DNA of 64,000 bases from Camarhynchus parvulus (GCF_901933205.1 NC_044571.1:12044420-12108419), one strand, 5' to 3'. Numbered from the stretch's first letter, positions 25,291-38,310 are shown. The notes: generated by a model from the letters alone, not told the origin. Program-made: numbers and translations.

Positions 25291-25880
25291 AAAAAAGAGA
25301 ACTGCAGACCAGTGTGTCTCACTTTGGAGCCCTGCAAAAGATCCTCCTGGAAATTATGCTAAGACACATGGAAAACAAAGAGGGAATCTGTGACAGCTCT
25401 CATGGTTTCATTGAGGGCAAATTGTGCCTCTCAAATCTGGCGCTTTTCTCTGGTGGGTTTACAGTATTGGTGGATAGGGGAGACCCACTGGTGTCATCTA
25501 CCTGGACTTGTGCAAAGCCTTTCCTACTGTGCCACATGACACAGTAGGAAAATCCTTGTCTGCTAACAGTAGAGACATGGGTTTGGTGAGTGCACCTCTC
25601 AGTGGATAAGAAATTGGCTGGATGGTCATACTCAAAGATTTCAGCCAGTGGTTTGATGTCTAAGTGGAGAATAGCAAAAGAATAGCAAAGAGTGATGTGC
25701 CTCAGTGATCCATACTGGAATCAGTAATGTTTAACACCTTTGTCAGAAAACGGACAGCGGGATTGAGTGCACACTCAGGAAGTCTGCAGATGATGCCAAG
25801 CTGAGTAGTGTGGGTAATACTCTAGAGGGAAAAGATGCCATCCAGAGGAACTTTGATGGGCTAGAAAGATGGGCCCATGA
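25291..25880 (+). mobile_element. CR1 LINE internal fragment (reverse-transcriptase region), plus strand
   Basis: It begins with AACTGCAGACCAGTGTGTCTC (the N-Y-R-P-V-S-L region of CR1 reverse transcriptase) and continues with GAAATTATGCTAAGACACATGG and CTCATGGTTTCATTGAGGGC. It passes through AGAAATTGGCTGGATGG and the catalytic box GCAGATGATGCCAAG (ADDAK), and stops at GATGGGCCCATGA. The expected downstream C-terminal half and 3' UTR are absent. Reading frames are interrupted several times. A LINE fragment lacking its 3' end must have lost it after insertion, because target-primed insertion begins at the 3' end. Confidence 0.95.
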
Positions 25881-28800
25881 TCACTGGGACACTGATCATT
25901 GTCCGAAGCCCAAAATTTTTAAAAGTCTTCAAACATTAAGCCTTCTTGGACAGTAAATCCTGAGATATTTTTGTATTCGCTTTCTTGGTTGCCACCTTTA
26001 CCACTAAAGACTTATACAAAATGTTTCTTTCCCTCACCATCATAGAAAGTACTCCTATGACAAAAGGATAAACCAAACTCTTTCTGCTGTCAGCTAATCA
26101 GTGCTTCAAAATGTTGCCTGCTTAAGATATCTGAACTCCAAGGAAATCAAAATCCTAACATTTTGTGATGAAAATTAGAAAACAGCTATCCAAGAAGTAC
26201 GAAGTTTGCAGCATGCACTATTTTTGCATGCATGCTTCAATTAGTTGCCAAATGCATTGATTGAAGTTCTGAAAGGGTTTCTTTTTGCTGTTTGTTTCTA
26301 GCATATTCTACAAAAATATCCCTACTGGGAAGACTTCAAGTGAGCAGATATATAGAGTCATGAGTAAATACCCTGTATTACAGAAACTGAAATTGCTATG
26401 TTAAAGTCAGGGAAAGATGTCTGGATGTGTGTGCTATGACTTTAGAGATTTGCAGAGGAATTATGTAGGACTGCACTGAACTTAACATAATTGTTGGAGG
26501 GCACAAAATTGGTACGTGGTTTTCAGGGGAATTTTAAAAATGGGCAAGAAATATGAATAGCAACTTTCTACTGATGTAGACAGACAGAAATTACCTAATG
26601 GAGTGTCATGTGGTTTTCTGATCTAACTCCGCAGAAAAAAATTCTGTGAATTCAGGATGCACATCAGAAGTAATCAGTTTCCTCAGCAAAGAAAGACATC
26701 ACTTTCCAGTCTCTATCTCATCTCCCGCTACAATGTTACAAAGATGGAGTTTACTTGTTTATATGTTTTTTATCCACCATACATTTATTTTTATGAAAAC
26801 ATCAATGGCAGAAAAAAATTCATTCTTTTCCCTCTCATTTATTTGGTACTCTTACATCACTCTATTCTTTTATAGTTTATTCCAGTCTAAGCCTCTGCAG
26901 CCACAGTGACTTCTTCCATGTTTGCTTATTGTGAAAATATTTTCCTAATTATAGCTTAATTGAGTCCAAATGTCTTTGTTTTCTTTTCAAAGCATTAAAG
27001 CATGCTAACACAGAGTTAAAACAGAATCAACCCCCATCCCCCCATCCTACATAATGCCATGATGCCCAGGACACTTGCAGGATTATTTTAAAAAATTCAG
27101 TTTCTATGTGTTCTTCTAAATTCTGTGGGTAGGTTTTAAAAGGAGAAGCTCTCATGCATGCCATTTTAATTCAGCAACTGCTTAGGTGTAAGTCTATCCC
27201 CCACTTGCTTTGAGCTCCCTTATTTCTCAGAAGTTTTCAGAAATAATACCACATCACATACATCCTCAGCTAACTGCAAGTCCAGAGCTTTTGCCAGTAC
27301 ACTTCTTCAAAAATGTCAAAAAAAAAAATCCTTATCTTATTAAAAGTACTGGTAGAAATCACACAAATTTTGCTTGAAAGATTTTCACAAAAAAGTTATA
27401 TCAGTTAGCAGGTTAAAGAGCAATGGTTTAAAAGCTTTGTTCACATCATACGGTGTTAGTAACATCCTAGTCCAAAACTGTTGCATGAAATGAAGTTAAA
27501 TGCTTTTACTTTCTGGTACCAAAACACAGTATTAACAAAATGTTCTTTGAAATCTCAACCTGAAATCAGTGTTAGAAAAGTGTGAAAGAATTCAAATATA
27601 CATTCTAAAATTACTGTGCCACAACATTTTTTCACCCTGATATTTTTATACCTAAACACCCTGTAATTCTGGAGATAAAGAAAAAAACCACTTTGAACAA
27701 CCTTCTCTGAAGAGCTGAGTTTCAAACGTGGCATGATTGTTCAGTCTTTCCTGGGATCACTAATATCAGCATAAGAGTTCTTCAGATAGTCTTAGTAACA
27801 CTTTTTGTCTTTTTCTGGGGCAAAATTTTATGTTGTGTTCTGTTGTGTCAGGAATGGTCATACTAGTGGTGTTCAGCTTGGAAAGGAAAACATCCCTTAA
27901 AATTAAAAATTAAAACCCATGATTCATCAATCACTGAGTTTGGAGAAAAGAGGTATTGGGGAATATGACAATGATGAAAACAGGTTAGGAATGTTTTAGA
28001 AATGTCTTTTGTGAAAAAATTCTTGATTGCTTGTTTGACTTCTTGTCCCTCAGTCGTAGTGCTTTTAATGTTCCTAAACATTTAGCTTTTTATTAGAAAA
28101 GTCATAGTGAGATCACATTTGGCTTTTAAATCAATGGATTGTTTTCAAATCCTAATTTGATATAACTTTCAGAAAAAAGGAGAATGCAAATGTTATACTT
28201 TTTAGAGTCATAATTCTTTTGAGTTTGTTTTGAACATAGAAAAAAATGGCATATATCTTATTTTAAAAAGGATCATTAAACATGTCCATAAAGCAAAATA
28301 ACCAGTCACTAAACCCCTGTTGTTACACAACAATGAAAGTGTCAGCAAACCTCTTTCTACTTTAATTGTCTCTCTTAAAGGTACAGGCAAACAAGAAAAT
28401 TAATTACACACCATAAGTGGGTGTGAATACCTTCTCAGAAAGTTCCTTTCAGGTTAATCCTTCAAAGGAAACTGAGGAGATGAGTACAAAGCTTCAGAGA
28501 TATTAGGATGGATATTTAATATATCTGTGTCTGACTTGTATTTAAACTGTAAAATAAATGAGGAACTAAAGCATTGTAGCAAAATTTATGGCCCAAGATG
28601 TACAAGTTTTTAAATACCCCTGACACATAGGCATGATATACAGGATTTTCCCTTACAGAGCAGAATATCTGAATTCAGTAGAAAGATAGCTAGCATTTAG
28701 AGGAAAGCACAAACTTCTCTTAAAAAAAAAAAAAGATAATTCTTTCTGACATGACAGATAGGTAATCAATATTTATAGCCAAAAAAATTATGTCTCAAAA

Positions 28801-29125
28801 TATCACCACAGGAAAATATACCCAGAGCATTACTGCTCCAAAAACTTCATCTGACTACTTTTATGTTTAAGAATTTGCAGAAGACTCTTATTTTAAAAGC
28901 TCTTACTAAGTTTTAGTAAACACCAAAAACATTTTTCTTCTGCATTATCAATTGAACTACCTTCTACATTTTCTCCAGGATGAGTATATACTGATCACAC
29001 ACTCAAAATCAAATTCTAAGAAAGTGATAGTAGAAATAAACCCCATATTAAAGAAAGATAGTTTCATTTTTCTCAAATCATAATGAATTGATCAAAGAAA
29101 TCCCCAAAATAGTTTCATGATTAAG

Positions 29126-29161
29126 GAGTTTATAAGTAGGAGTGAGTTTATAAATAGGAGT
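29126..29161 (+). repeat. 18-bp tandem duplication
   Basis: GAGTTTATAAGTAGGAGT (29126-29143) is followed immediately by GAGTTTATAAATAGGAGT (29144-29161), differing at one base. It looks like a recent slippage or template-switch event. Confidence 0.9.
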
Positions 29162-29329
29162 GAATCTTTGCAGGCAGAAAGGTTTTTGGTAAAAGCTTCA
29201 CTGAACTGTTTTTTGTTAGCAGCTTTCTGCAGGTTTTACTGGAAAAAATATGCATTCAAAATGTAAGTGTTACTTTCCAAAACAGATATTTCACTGCTTT
29301 TTCCTGAAATAAGTAGCTCAGAGACCTCA

Positions 29330-29690
29330 GTGAGTGCTATAAACATGCAGCCTGATGGAGCCAGCCAGCTTTGGAGTCACACAGTCCTTCAGGGAGCTCC
29401 TGCTCAACAGCCCAGGTGCCTGAGCTGCTTTGAGCTGGCGGGGGCTGCAGCTGTGTGTGCCTGGGGACCCTCAGCCCCTGCAATGCTGGGAGCAGAGACA
29501 GCTCAGAGATTTGCTTCCTGAGCTGAACTCAGTGTTTCCAGTGGAAATGTCTTGTGGGGAGGTGATAGGTTTGGGCTGTGCGTTTCCCTGCCCAAGATCA
29601 AGTGGATTGGGCTGGAACCAGACTTATGGATGCTGCACAAACCTGGATGGAGGTTTGTGCCAGAAGGCCTGGTGATATTAGTGACTTTTC
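29330..29690. other. GC-richer island of unknown nature
   Basis: About 360 bp are markedly richer in G+C than the surroundings (for example GAGCTGGCGGGGGCTGCAGC). Two overlapping plus-strand frames span it (29267-29521 and 29430-29675), neither with a recognisable product. It may be an old repeat (LTR or other), a regulatory element or an exon. No LTR ends or CR1 motifs were found. Confidence 0.4.
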
Positions 29691-30945
29691 TGAAGGAGTG
29701 ATATTTTCTTTCTCCTGGTATTCTGATTACTTCTTTGTCAAGTAAATCTAGATACTCAACATTTCACATGTGATCATGCCTTCTGCTTTAACTCCAGCAA
29801 CTGACACACTGCTGGGTTGGTACCACCCATAACAGTACAAGATCTTCTCTGGGTATGACTGCATAGCCCCCATTAAATCACACAATGTACCTCGTGCCAT
29901 GCACTTAGTTTATGTATTAATTTCTTCCCTTGCCATGTTGTGCAAAGGTGACAGCATATTATGAAACTTGAAAGAAAATCCAAGCTGTAAACACGAATTT
30001 CACAGGACTGTACAAATAGGCAGATTGAGTGCACTGATATACGTGTAGCTCTGCTTATGAAATCAGGGAAGGTAACATTTTCAATGGGCAGCTGGGCAAA
30101 TCTTATGTTCTGAATACCAGAAGATATCTTGAATGAGATTATTTGAGCTAGGAAAAGGAATAAAACGTGCAGGTCAAAGGAAACAATTAAATAAGTCCAA
30201 CTGCAACCTCAGAATGTCCAGTTTACTGGAAAAAAAATTTAAAAAGGAAGTGACTAAAGACTGGTGCTTTGATACAACCACACTATCTTACTATGATTTT
30301 TAGTATGAATAAGTGACTCAGTTTTAAATTCAGAAAATAATGGCAGTCATGATAAATGGGGAAAAAAGGTGTACTTTATCCCTCAAAAAAAGTCTCTTTG
30401 TTTTCATGGATTCTTTTAATGGAAATTTTTCATATTTGCAATGCCATATGTTGAAGTAGATGAGATTCATCATTTGTCCTGATAAATGAATTTGCTTGCA
30501 GTAAAAAGTATGTAAGCTTTCCATACATCTACAAGTTCCATGGCAGAGAAAAGACGAAATGTAAAATGAAAGCCCATATTGTATCTCATCTCTAGGAGCA
30601 ATTTCAAACAAATGAAAGTACAAGACTACATTGCTCTAGTTCTAATTTTAAAGCTAGAACTACACTTTTAATACGGCTGAAGTCACAGAAATTACAAAAT
30701 TCATCCTTTTAATATATTCTAAGGAAAGAAGAGAGCAAATGTGTTAATGTTAAATTAAGAACATTATTAACCTTTTAAAAGAGATAAAAGCTATCTTTCA
30801 AGGTTAACATCAGTGTGTAAAAAATTGTAGCCTCTCTTTTATTTTTTAATAATTTGAGTAATAAGTTAATTGCTTATGATTGGGGGTTTTTTCAGCTCTC
30901 TAATTTCTGACCCTCCTTCTCAAATGTGTACTAGTACTGATGCCT

Positions 30946-31391
30946 TGTGAAGGCTGACCTAGAACAGAGACTAGAGGGTGTTAAAGAAAAAAGTAGGGAT
31001 TTATTAGAAGGCCTCAATAGATGCACCTTGGGCAGCACAAGAGCCCAGCCAGGGCTTCAGCCAAGATGAACCAAAATGGTCACAAAATTGACAAGTGGTC
31101 ACGGGGTCTCTCACTTTTGTAAGTTCTGGTTCATTTGCATATTGGAGTTAATTGTCCAATTATGGCTTTAGCCCATGAAGTCCCATCCTGCTTGTTTTCT
31201 CTCTTTGGTCCACTGCTGTTTATACACCTGGGCCTGACATCTGGATCGATTGTCCTTGGTCCCCAGCTAGAGAAGGAATTGTTTTGTCTCCCTACTCTGT
31301 AAAGAGAGCTTACTATCCCCTAATATGGAGCTAGATTTACACACAAAAACAGAACAGAATCTGAAAAATATAAAAAATAAAACCTGAGGCA
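30946..31391 (-). mobile_element. Solo LTR of an endogenous retrovirus-like element, minus strand
   Basis: The 446-bp segment starts TGTGAAGG and ends GAGGCA on the plus strand, so it has TG...CA ends on either strand. Read on the minus strand it shows the expected order: U3, a TATAAA box (plus 31219-31224), then a polyadenylation signal AATAAA (plus 31000-31005), then a short U5 ending CCTTCACA. It also contains an octamer-like ATTTGCAT (plus strand near 31133). No gag, pol or env lies next to it, so it is a solo LTR left by recombination between two LTRs. The outer limit at 31391 is less certain than the one at 30946; a shorter version ending at CCTGACA (31239) is possible. A 12-bp inverted repeat brackets the element. 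Confidence 0.7.
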
Positions 31392-32592
31392 TCAGTACCA
31401 CTGACAATAAAAAACTAAAATGCTTGTTTTAGTAACAAAGTTAGAGATTTTCTATGATCATAGTTTCCAAAATAGTATTAGAAGTCTACGACATGAAAAA
31501 AAAATTCAGAAAACTATAGCATAATTTTTCACTTCTAGATATTGCTGCCTACATGAAATCTGTCTGCTTACCAGCAACCCATTAGTCAGAACTTTATTAC
31601 TTTTCAAGGGTTCAGGACTTTCCTCCCCAGGATACCAGAAAGATGATATACAGACCATGCTACTGACATGCCCCCAAAAAAAAAAAAAAAAATCACTTGA
31701 CTGAGAAACAGAAGATTCAGACAAGTTGTTCATTTTATCATTACCAGTATAACAGAAAATTAAATTGCCCTGATTTTCAATTTTCTTGAAATTTTCCTTT
31801 AAAACGCACATGCGTTGATTAACAAGAGAACAAAGAAAGAGGAAAAATGTAAAGACTGGAGAAGTTTATTGCCTCAGTGATTGTTTAAGAAAACTGAACA
31901 GAAGAACCCTACAGGCACAACTCCTACCTGCACACCCATGAAAGTTCATCCCATATCTTAGTTACTGATGGCCAAGTCTTCAATTTAACAACAAATCCTA
32001 TTACCTATTGAAAGTAGTATGCTTATAATATAAAAAGTATTCTTTTTGACATACATTTTTTACAAGCTAAAAATCTTTAGAAACTGACAGAAATGTTTTC
32101 CAATAATGTTTGAAACATGGGGACTCAATCCAGGTTTTAGACATAACATAAAAATACAGTAGGAATTGAAGTGTTCCAAAGCCAAGCAAAAAAACACAAT
32201 CCAAACCCTAAACTATTATGTTTAATAACAGAAACGTTATGGAAATAGAATCTATAATAGAATCTAACTAGAGTCCATGTCAGCAGATTAAAATATTTAA
32301 ATGCAAATTGAACTTACAATAAATCTGTCTGATAAAAAATTATAATTAAAAATGGAACCTTAGCAATAGTTGAAAATAATCTGCGTATACATTATTCACT
32401 TTCCAAGCACAATTAATTGACTAAAAGTAGAGGGCTTTTTTAATTAAATGTGTGTGTATATTTATGTTTTTGTGTGGACACATAAAATTCTCTTAATTGA
32501 AATATGCCACTAAATAGTATATGAAAATTTGTAATTAAACCAGTCTAATATTAGAAATATAATTATGAAATGCATCCTTAGAAGTAATGTTA

Positions 32593-32617
32593 TATATTAC
32601 TTTATTAAAGTAATATA
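32593..32617. repeat. 25-bp near-perfect palindrome
   Basis: Twelve-base arms (TATATTACTTTA / TAAAGTAATATA) flank a single central T. It is capable of forming a cruciform and lies in very AT-rich DNA. Confidence 0.85.
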
Positions 32618-33198
32618 ATAATTAAATAAGAATCACTAACTACCCATAAGAGAAAAAGTAGTTGTAGTGCAAGGTTGCAATATATTTTTAAATTATTCTT
32701 ATAGGGAAGAAAAAAAAGTTACATATAGCTCTTTAGGACAGAAACAATAAAAAATTAATAAATTGCCTATGCTATGTTCTTCCACTTCCTGCATCAGATC
32801 TTGCTTCTTGCAATATTCTAGCCAATGCTCCAAGACTGAGACCCCTATGCAATTACAACAGTGTCAGCTGGCAGTTATCTGAGTGAAGCACATAATCCTG
32901 GTTCTCTCCTACTACAGCTAAAAATCTACTTTTTTTTCATTTTCTTTTCTTCAATCAGATGCTCTGTGTCATCTCAAGAAACCAACTTGATCACACAGGA
33001 ATGAAAATCACTATGAAACATAAGGCATGGCAAATGAAACAGACAAGTTCCTCTTTTATGAATATTTTATAACAGCTTGACTATCCAAGCAATGTCTTTC
33101 ACTATTTTCTCAACTTTTCGTATTTCTCACTTTTCCTTTTTTACCCCATTTATATTTTCTTCTCTTCATGTCTTTATTGCTAAAACAAGACCACTCAG

Positions 33199-33260
33199 AA
33201 AAAAAAACCCAACAAAACCAAACCAAACAAAACCACAAAAAATTCCCACCAAAACCCCAA
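33199..33260 (+). repeat. A-rich, C-interrupted low-complexity tract
   Basis: A run of A is followed by repeated AACAAAACC, AAACCAAAC and AAAACCAC units, then CACCAAAACCCC. This is simple sequence and gives artefact frames on both strands. Confidence 0.8.
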
Positions 33261-33680
33261 ATCCAGAATTAAAACAGCATTTTTGTAAGAACTGCTCTTT
33301 AAACTCAGTTCCATATTCTGCTTAGTAGTACTGAGCGCTTGTTGGTGAGTTGTTTCATAAGGCAATGTTTTATATACCAAACACAGATAAGAGAACTTGC
33401 ACAATTAATAATTCTCTGAAATGAAGCCTCTGTAGGACAAATATCAATCATTTAGGTATTCACCAAATCAGTGCATTTTGTAGAGATACCTGAAACAAAA
33501 GCTTGCAGGGGTGATGAAACCAGTCCCAAATATTCCTAAAATTAGGATAGACACACTATCCTGCTGCTTTTGAATAGGTTGAAGATACTGATAAAAAGTT
33601 TAATTCTATTGAATTCTCAATAAGTTTTCGAATATTGAATACCAATAACTTCACCATTCTAGTTTTACCTGCTGTCTTTG

Positions 33681-33890
33681 AAAAGGTTCTTCACCCAGAG
33701 AGTGGTTGGGCAGTGGAACAGGCTCCCCAGGGAAGTGGTCACAGCACCAAGCCTGACAGAGCTCAAGAAATCTAGTCAGGGACGTGGTGTGGATGCTTGG
33801 GGTGTCCTGCACAGGGCCAGGAGTTAAACTTGAGGACCCTGATGGGTCCATTCTGAATCACTTTATTCTATATTCACTATGATTCTATGT
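33681..33890 (+). mobile_element. CR1 LINE 3' tail, plus strand
   Basis: It contains GGTTCTTCACCCAGAGAG, GGAACAGGCTCCCCAGGG and GGGTGTCCTGCACAGGGCC, and ends ACTATGATTCTATG, all typical of a CR1 subfamily 3' end. Only about 210 bp are present. It resembles the copies at 42883 and, on the opposite strand, 39789. Confidence 0.93.
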
Positions 33891-35029
33891 AACAGAGGCT
33901 TTGCTTGCTTAATTCAATATAATTTAAGGGAATCTCCAGTTATACAGTCTTTCAAAAGAGAGAACAAAAATTTCTTCCCCTCCTGCCATCATAACTGAGG
34001 AAATGCTAAGATCTAGGATATAAATTTAATGTTAAATTTTAAATCCTGTGCATTTGCTCTTTGTCACTGTCAAAATATACTGAGATAACATTTATCTAGA
34101 AGGCAGATATAAATGTAGGTTAAGCACAATGTGTTTCAGAAGTAAACCTGAAGTTCATCAAAAGAATAATAAATAAAGAAGTATATTTAAAAATCCTAAC
34201 ATAAACTGATGAAACAATTTAAGATTTATATAATCTTTAAGTAAAAACATAATTTAAAATTTTCAGTGTTCTTCAAAACAATATTTTCAGTTAGGTCTGT
34301 TTATCTTGTGAAATATGTATTATTGCTAATGAGTTGGTTGATCATAAAATTAGGTCTAAGTTCACCAAAACTTTACCATCTTAGAAGAGATGGGTTTTTT
34401 TTCTCCTTTTAAAATTATATAATAATCTCTAGGTATGAAGTTGTAGCGGACACTAATTCCCTAGGATATCACAGATATCAGTTTTCCAGAATAAGACTTT
34501 AAAACAAAGCAGCAGCTAAATCTATAAGACTAGAATAGAACAGAAATTATACTCTTAGATCTACATACTTTTTCATCCAAGATCCAGTATTCAGAAACTT
34601 GCTTCTAAACACAGATCCAGTAGAGGCTAAAAGCAACATTTCAAAACACTGAATTTATCATCCATCATACAGTATTTTTTATTAAATTATATCCAGAAGT
34701 CCTGTAAGCTCCTTTCAAAATTATTAGGTTAAATTTGCCCTGTCACAGGCGTCTCATTAAACCAATACAGACACTTTCTTCAGTATGTCATTCACCAAAT
34801 ATTGGAACAAGATGTTCAAGAAATCTATATAATCAATAATGCTTCACTTGATGTGTTCCCCCACCGAGTCTTGCTAAAGCTGGGGCTTCAGTGAGTAACC
34901 ACTGACAAACATCAGTTAAAAACTCTGCCTTTCTGACAGCTCTGAACAAACTTCTGATGTAAAGCAGTAGTCAGTCACCATTAGAATCATTATTACAAAT
35001 CTTAGGTTACTATTTTCAAAATATGTATT

Positions 35030-35050
35030 TTTATTATTATTATTATTATT
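35030..35050. repeat. (TTA)n microsatellite
   Basis: Seven uninterrupted TTA units. Confidence 0.9.
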
Positions 35051-35267
35051 AAACAACCCTGCCAAATATTTGCTCTACATCAGAATTTCAATCAGGTTAG
35101 CATGCCACTTACAGTTATCTCTTAATGGATCTCTGCTTTGTAGGATTTGTGACTACTAAGGTCTTAAAACATTCAGGGACACAGTTTAGTTTCCCTGCCA
35201 ATAGCCAGGACATAATGTATATAAGTAGAGCTTTTCCTTCCATAAGTGGTTAATAATACTTATAAGG

Positions 35268-35311
35268 AAAACAAAACAAACAAACAAACAAACAACAACA
35301 ACAAAAAAACC
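35268..35311 (+). repeat. (CAAA)n microsatellite grading into (CAA)n
   Basis: Five or more AAAC units are followed by CAACAACAAC and an A run. Confidence 0.9.
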
Positions 35312-38171
35312 AAGTACCAACCTGTAGTACTTGTAATATTAGGCTCTGTGAATTAAAATATTTTGGTTGATACTTCCTAGCTTTAAACTAATTGTTTAAA
35401 ATTATGTCTTCAACACAGATTGATCTATGGATGCCTGAGGTTTTTGATAAATACCTAATGAGAATAAATACACCAAGATAAATCATTCTGAGACTATTGT
35501 ATTTACTCCAGCTTCTGTCAAGATCTGAAACCCAAATACAGATACAATTCACATATTTCATACCACAAGTGTTGAAATATAATGATTTCAATTGCTACTG
35601 TTTATTTAATTAAAAATATTTTTGGTGAAGCTATAAGAAAACCCTTAAAAAATTTCAATGTTTATATATTACAAATATTCATCATGCACTGTCTGTAGTT
35701 TTCCATAGAACCTCATATTTTTTAATTGACTAAAACAACAGTAAACATCTTTTTTAGCATTGCACATGAAAAGAAATGAATTTTTTTGTTTTATTTGGAA
35801 TTAGTTGATTTACCATTATTGTAAAAGATTAACATATTATTTATTATTTAGATGTCAATGAACTGAGCTGAACAATTAGAAAAAAATTATCCTCTACCAG
35901 TTTTAACAAAAGGCAATTATTACTGAAATTTAAAACCTTCTTGCATTATGGGGCTTTTTGTTTTAATTTTTTTTATTTGTTTGATTGCTGGTTTTGTTTT
36001 TTTCCTGTTTCTTTCTTAATTAAAGCTTTATCAAAGAAAACACTCCTCACATGTAGAATAAAAGGACTGTATCTTCTTAGCACCTCAAGGCACTTCAGTG
36101 GTGCTACACACTCATGACCTTTATTACAAAAGCTATACTAACACAAATGATCCACATAAACAAATAGCTGAATAAATCTTTGTACTAGTTCTGCTGAAAA
36201 ATCTGGAGTAAAGCTCTATCCTGGCAGGAAGCTTGCCATGAACGTTAATATAACTCATAGCTTCATCTGTTTTCATAGTCTTAAGAATTTCAGATAATAA
36301 AAAAACACAGAATAGTTTTTTAAGTGTCATAAACAGTGCCATTATTTCATAACTCTAAAAGTGAAACAAGAACCATTTCTTTAATTTGATAACTAGCTTT
36401 GAAATGCAAATTTCCAAGTCCCATTTTTGTGAGAAGCAGGGTTTTAGGGACAAACATGAACAGAACTTGTATAAATGAGCCATAAAGTGACGAATATCCA
36501 TTATTAGGTATCACATCAAAACTGGTGCACCTCCTATGGAATTCAGCTTAAAGATCTGAGAGATTATACAATTTTAGGAACAAAGCTCTCCTTTATCCCT
36601 TCAGTTGTCTGTGAGAAAATCCTTACCTTGTTAGCCCTAGTCAGATACACAAAACCCAAGATCAACACTACTCTCAAAGATTATTCAATTATACCCTTGA
36701 AAAAACCATGAAAAATAAACCTTTGTCATGACACAGTCCTCTTCAGAATGAGCAAAAGAAATAAATAGAATATGGGATGAAATGAAATATTTACTCTTCC
36801 ATGCAGGGGGAGGCCTATCGGTATTTTTGACATGAAAGTGCAAATGGGAAGTAGGCTAAACAAAAAAAGGAGATTCCTACTGTACATCTTCACATGCATG
36901 TGATTATTGCACATTCACGTTTGGAAAAAAAAAAAAAAAAAGATTTTACACTTTGAATTTGAATTCTGGCTGTTCAAATGTCCCTCAAACCTTTCTGACA
37001 GATTTCCATTGCTCAGGGTATTGCCCAAGGCTCTATTATTTTTTTTTTTCCCCTGTGGCTTTTATTATCTAATTTAAATTTATTAACCCAGATGGCAGGA
37101 TTCCTGGCACCCCCACCTGGACTGACCCACAAAGAGTAAAAGCAAGCTCAGGGAGCTGCCAGTCATAATGAAGGGTTATGAAAGGAGATGGTCATGGTAA
37201 ATTTCTGTAGAGGCAGAGAGTAGATCAACTTTTTTTACATAATAAAGTATTGCACTTATTTATAAATAAGGTGAAGAATTCTGGATATGTTTGTTAATTT
37301 ACTCTTACGTCAGTTCATTGATATGGATTAAAAAATAGTTTCATGTCATAAAAAAACTTATGGAAGTTCTAAATTCTCAATGGGGTGCTATTCATGCCCC
37401 CATTAATACAGGAGTAGAATGTAACATACATTTTAACAACTCAGACCAGTTAGACTGTGAAAGCCAGATCCAAAATCACACTAAAGCTGTAAAGCAGAGA
37501 TGTAAATGAAAGATGACTGTACATCCTGTACAAAGTAATCTGGAAATTGTTAAAAACAGGTTCTCATCCAACTGAATTCACTGTAAATTTCCTAATTGAT
37601 TTCAGTTTGAGTGGGCTTTTGAACCAGATATTTAATGACTGGTCATGCTTTTTTTTGGGGATATAAACAATAAAGGAAATATTCAATTTTATTTTAAATT
37701 ATGCAATGATTTCTATTGAAAATTGGCAGCTGCCAGCATTCCAGAAAATGAGACTGCTAATTTATATGCCAAAATAGAAGCATTTAGTTTCTGAGAGACT
37801 TGATAAAACTATCTCTAAATGACTATTTGCAAAATCAAGTGCATATTTATAATTGTGTAAGATTATATTATTTCTTCCAGCTTGAATCTAGGAATATGAA
37901 GTTTTCTGCATAAAACCTGATCCACTGGATTTAATCTTTCCCCTTAATAGATACTATACTGCTAAAAATGGTTTAATTATAAGATCCAGCCTGAAGTTAC
38001 CCAGATCTTATTTGCCTGTCAAAATAATCAAGGAACACTTTATTATAACAAACAAGAATATTATTTAATTGGGAAATATTCAACTTAGAGATCAGATCTA
38101 AGGAATAATGCTAAAAAAATATTAGTTTACTGTCCAACTGTAATACCCAAGAATACACCAAAGGACATTAG

Positions 38172-38310
38172 AATGTATTGTACCATATAAGGTACAATAA
38201 AATTAATCTGGATTTTTCAAGGCTGTGCTTTCGCTTGCTAAGAAATACAAATAAACAAACATGAGTTACTCTGGCATTCCTAAAAGTGACAGAAAAAATG
38301 TATTGTACCA
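38172..38310. repeat. Repeated 14-mer with a local inverted repeat
   Basis: AATGTATTGTACCA occurs at 38172-38185 and again at 38297-38310. The first copy is also the left arm of a hairpin: ATTGTACC (38177-38184), a 6-nt loop, then GGTACAAT (38191-38198). Confidence 0.75.

Larger units (their letters stand above)
25881..30945. other. AT-rich non-coding DNA with one GC-richer island
   Basis: I recognise no interspersed repeat apart from the items listed separately. There is a 13-base A run at about 28722-28734. Small open frames (26646-26909, 27863-28081, 30330-30623) have no family resemblance. Confidence 0.6.
31392..33680. other. Very AT-rich non-coding DNA
   Basis: I see no exon or interspersed repeat. 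The stretch includes a 17-base A run (31676-31692), an AT palindrome (32593-32617) and an A/C-rich tract (33199-33260). Confidence 0.6.
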
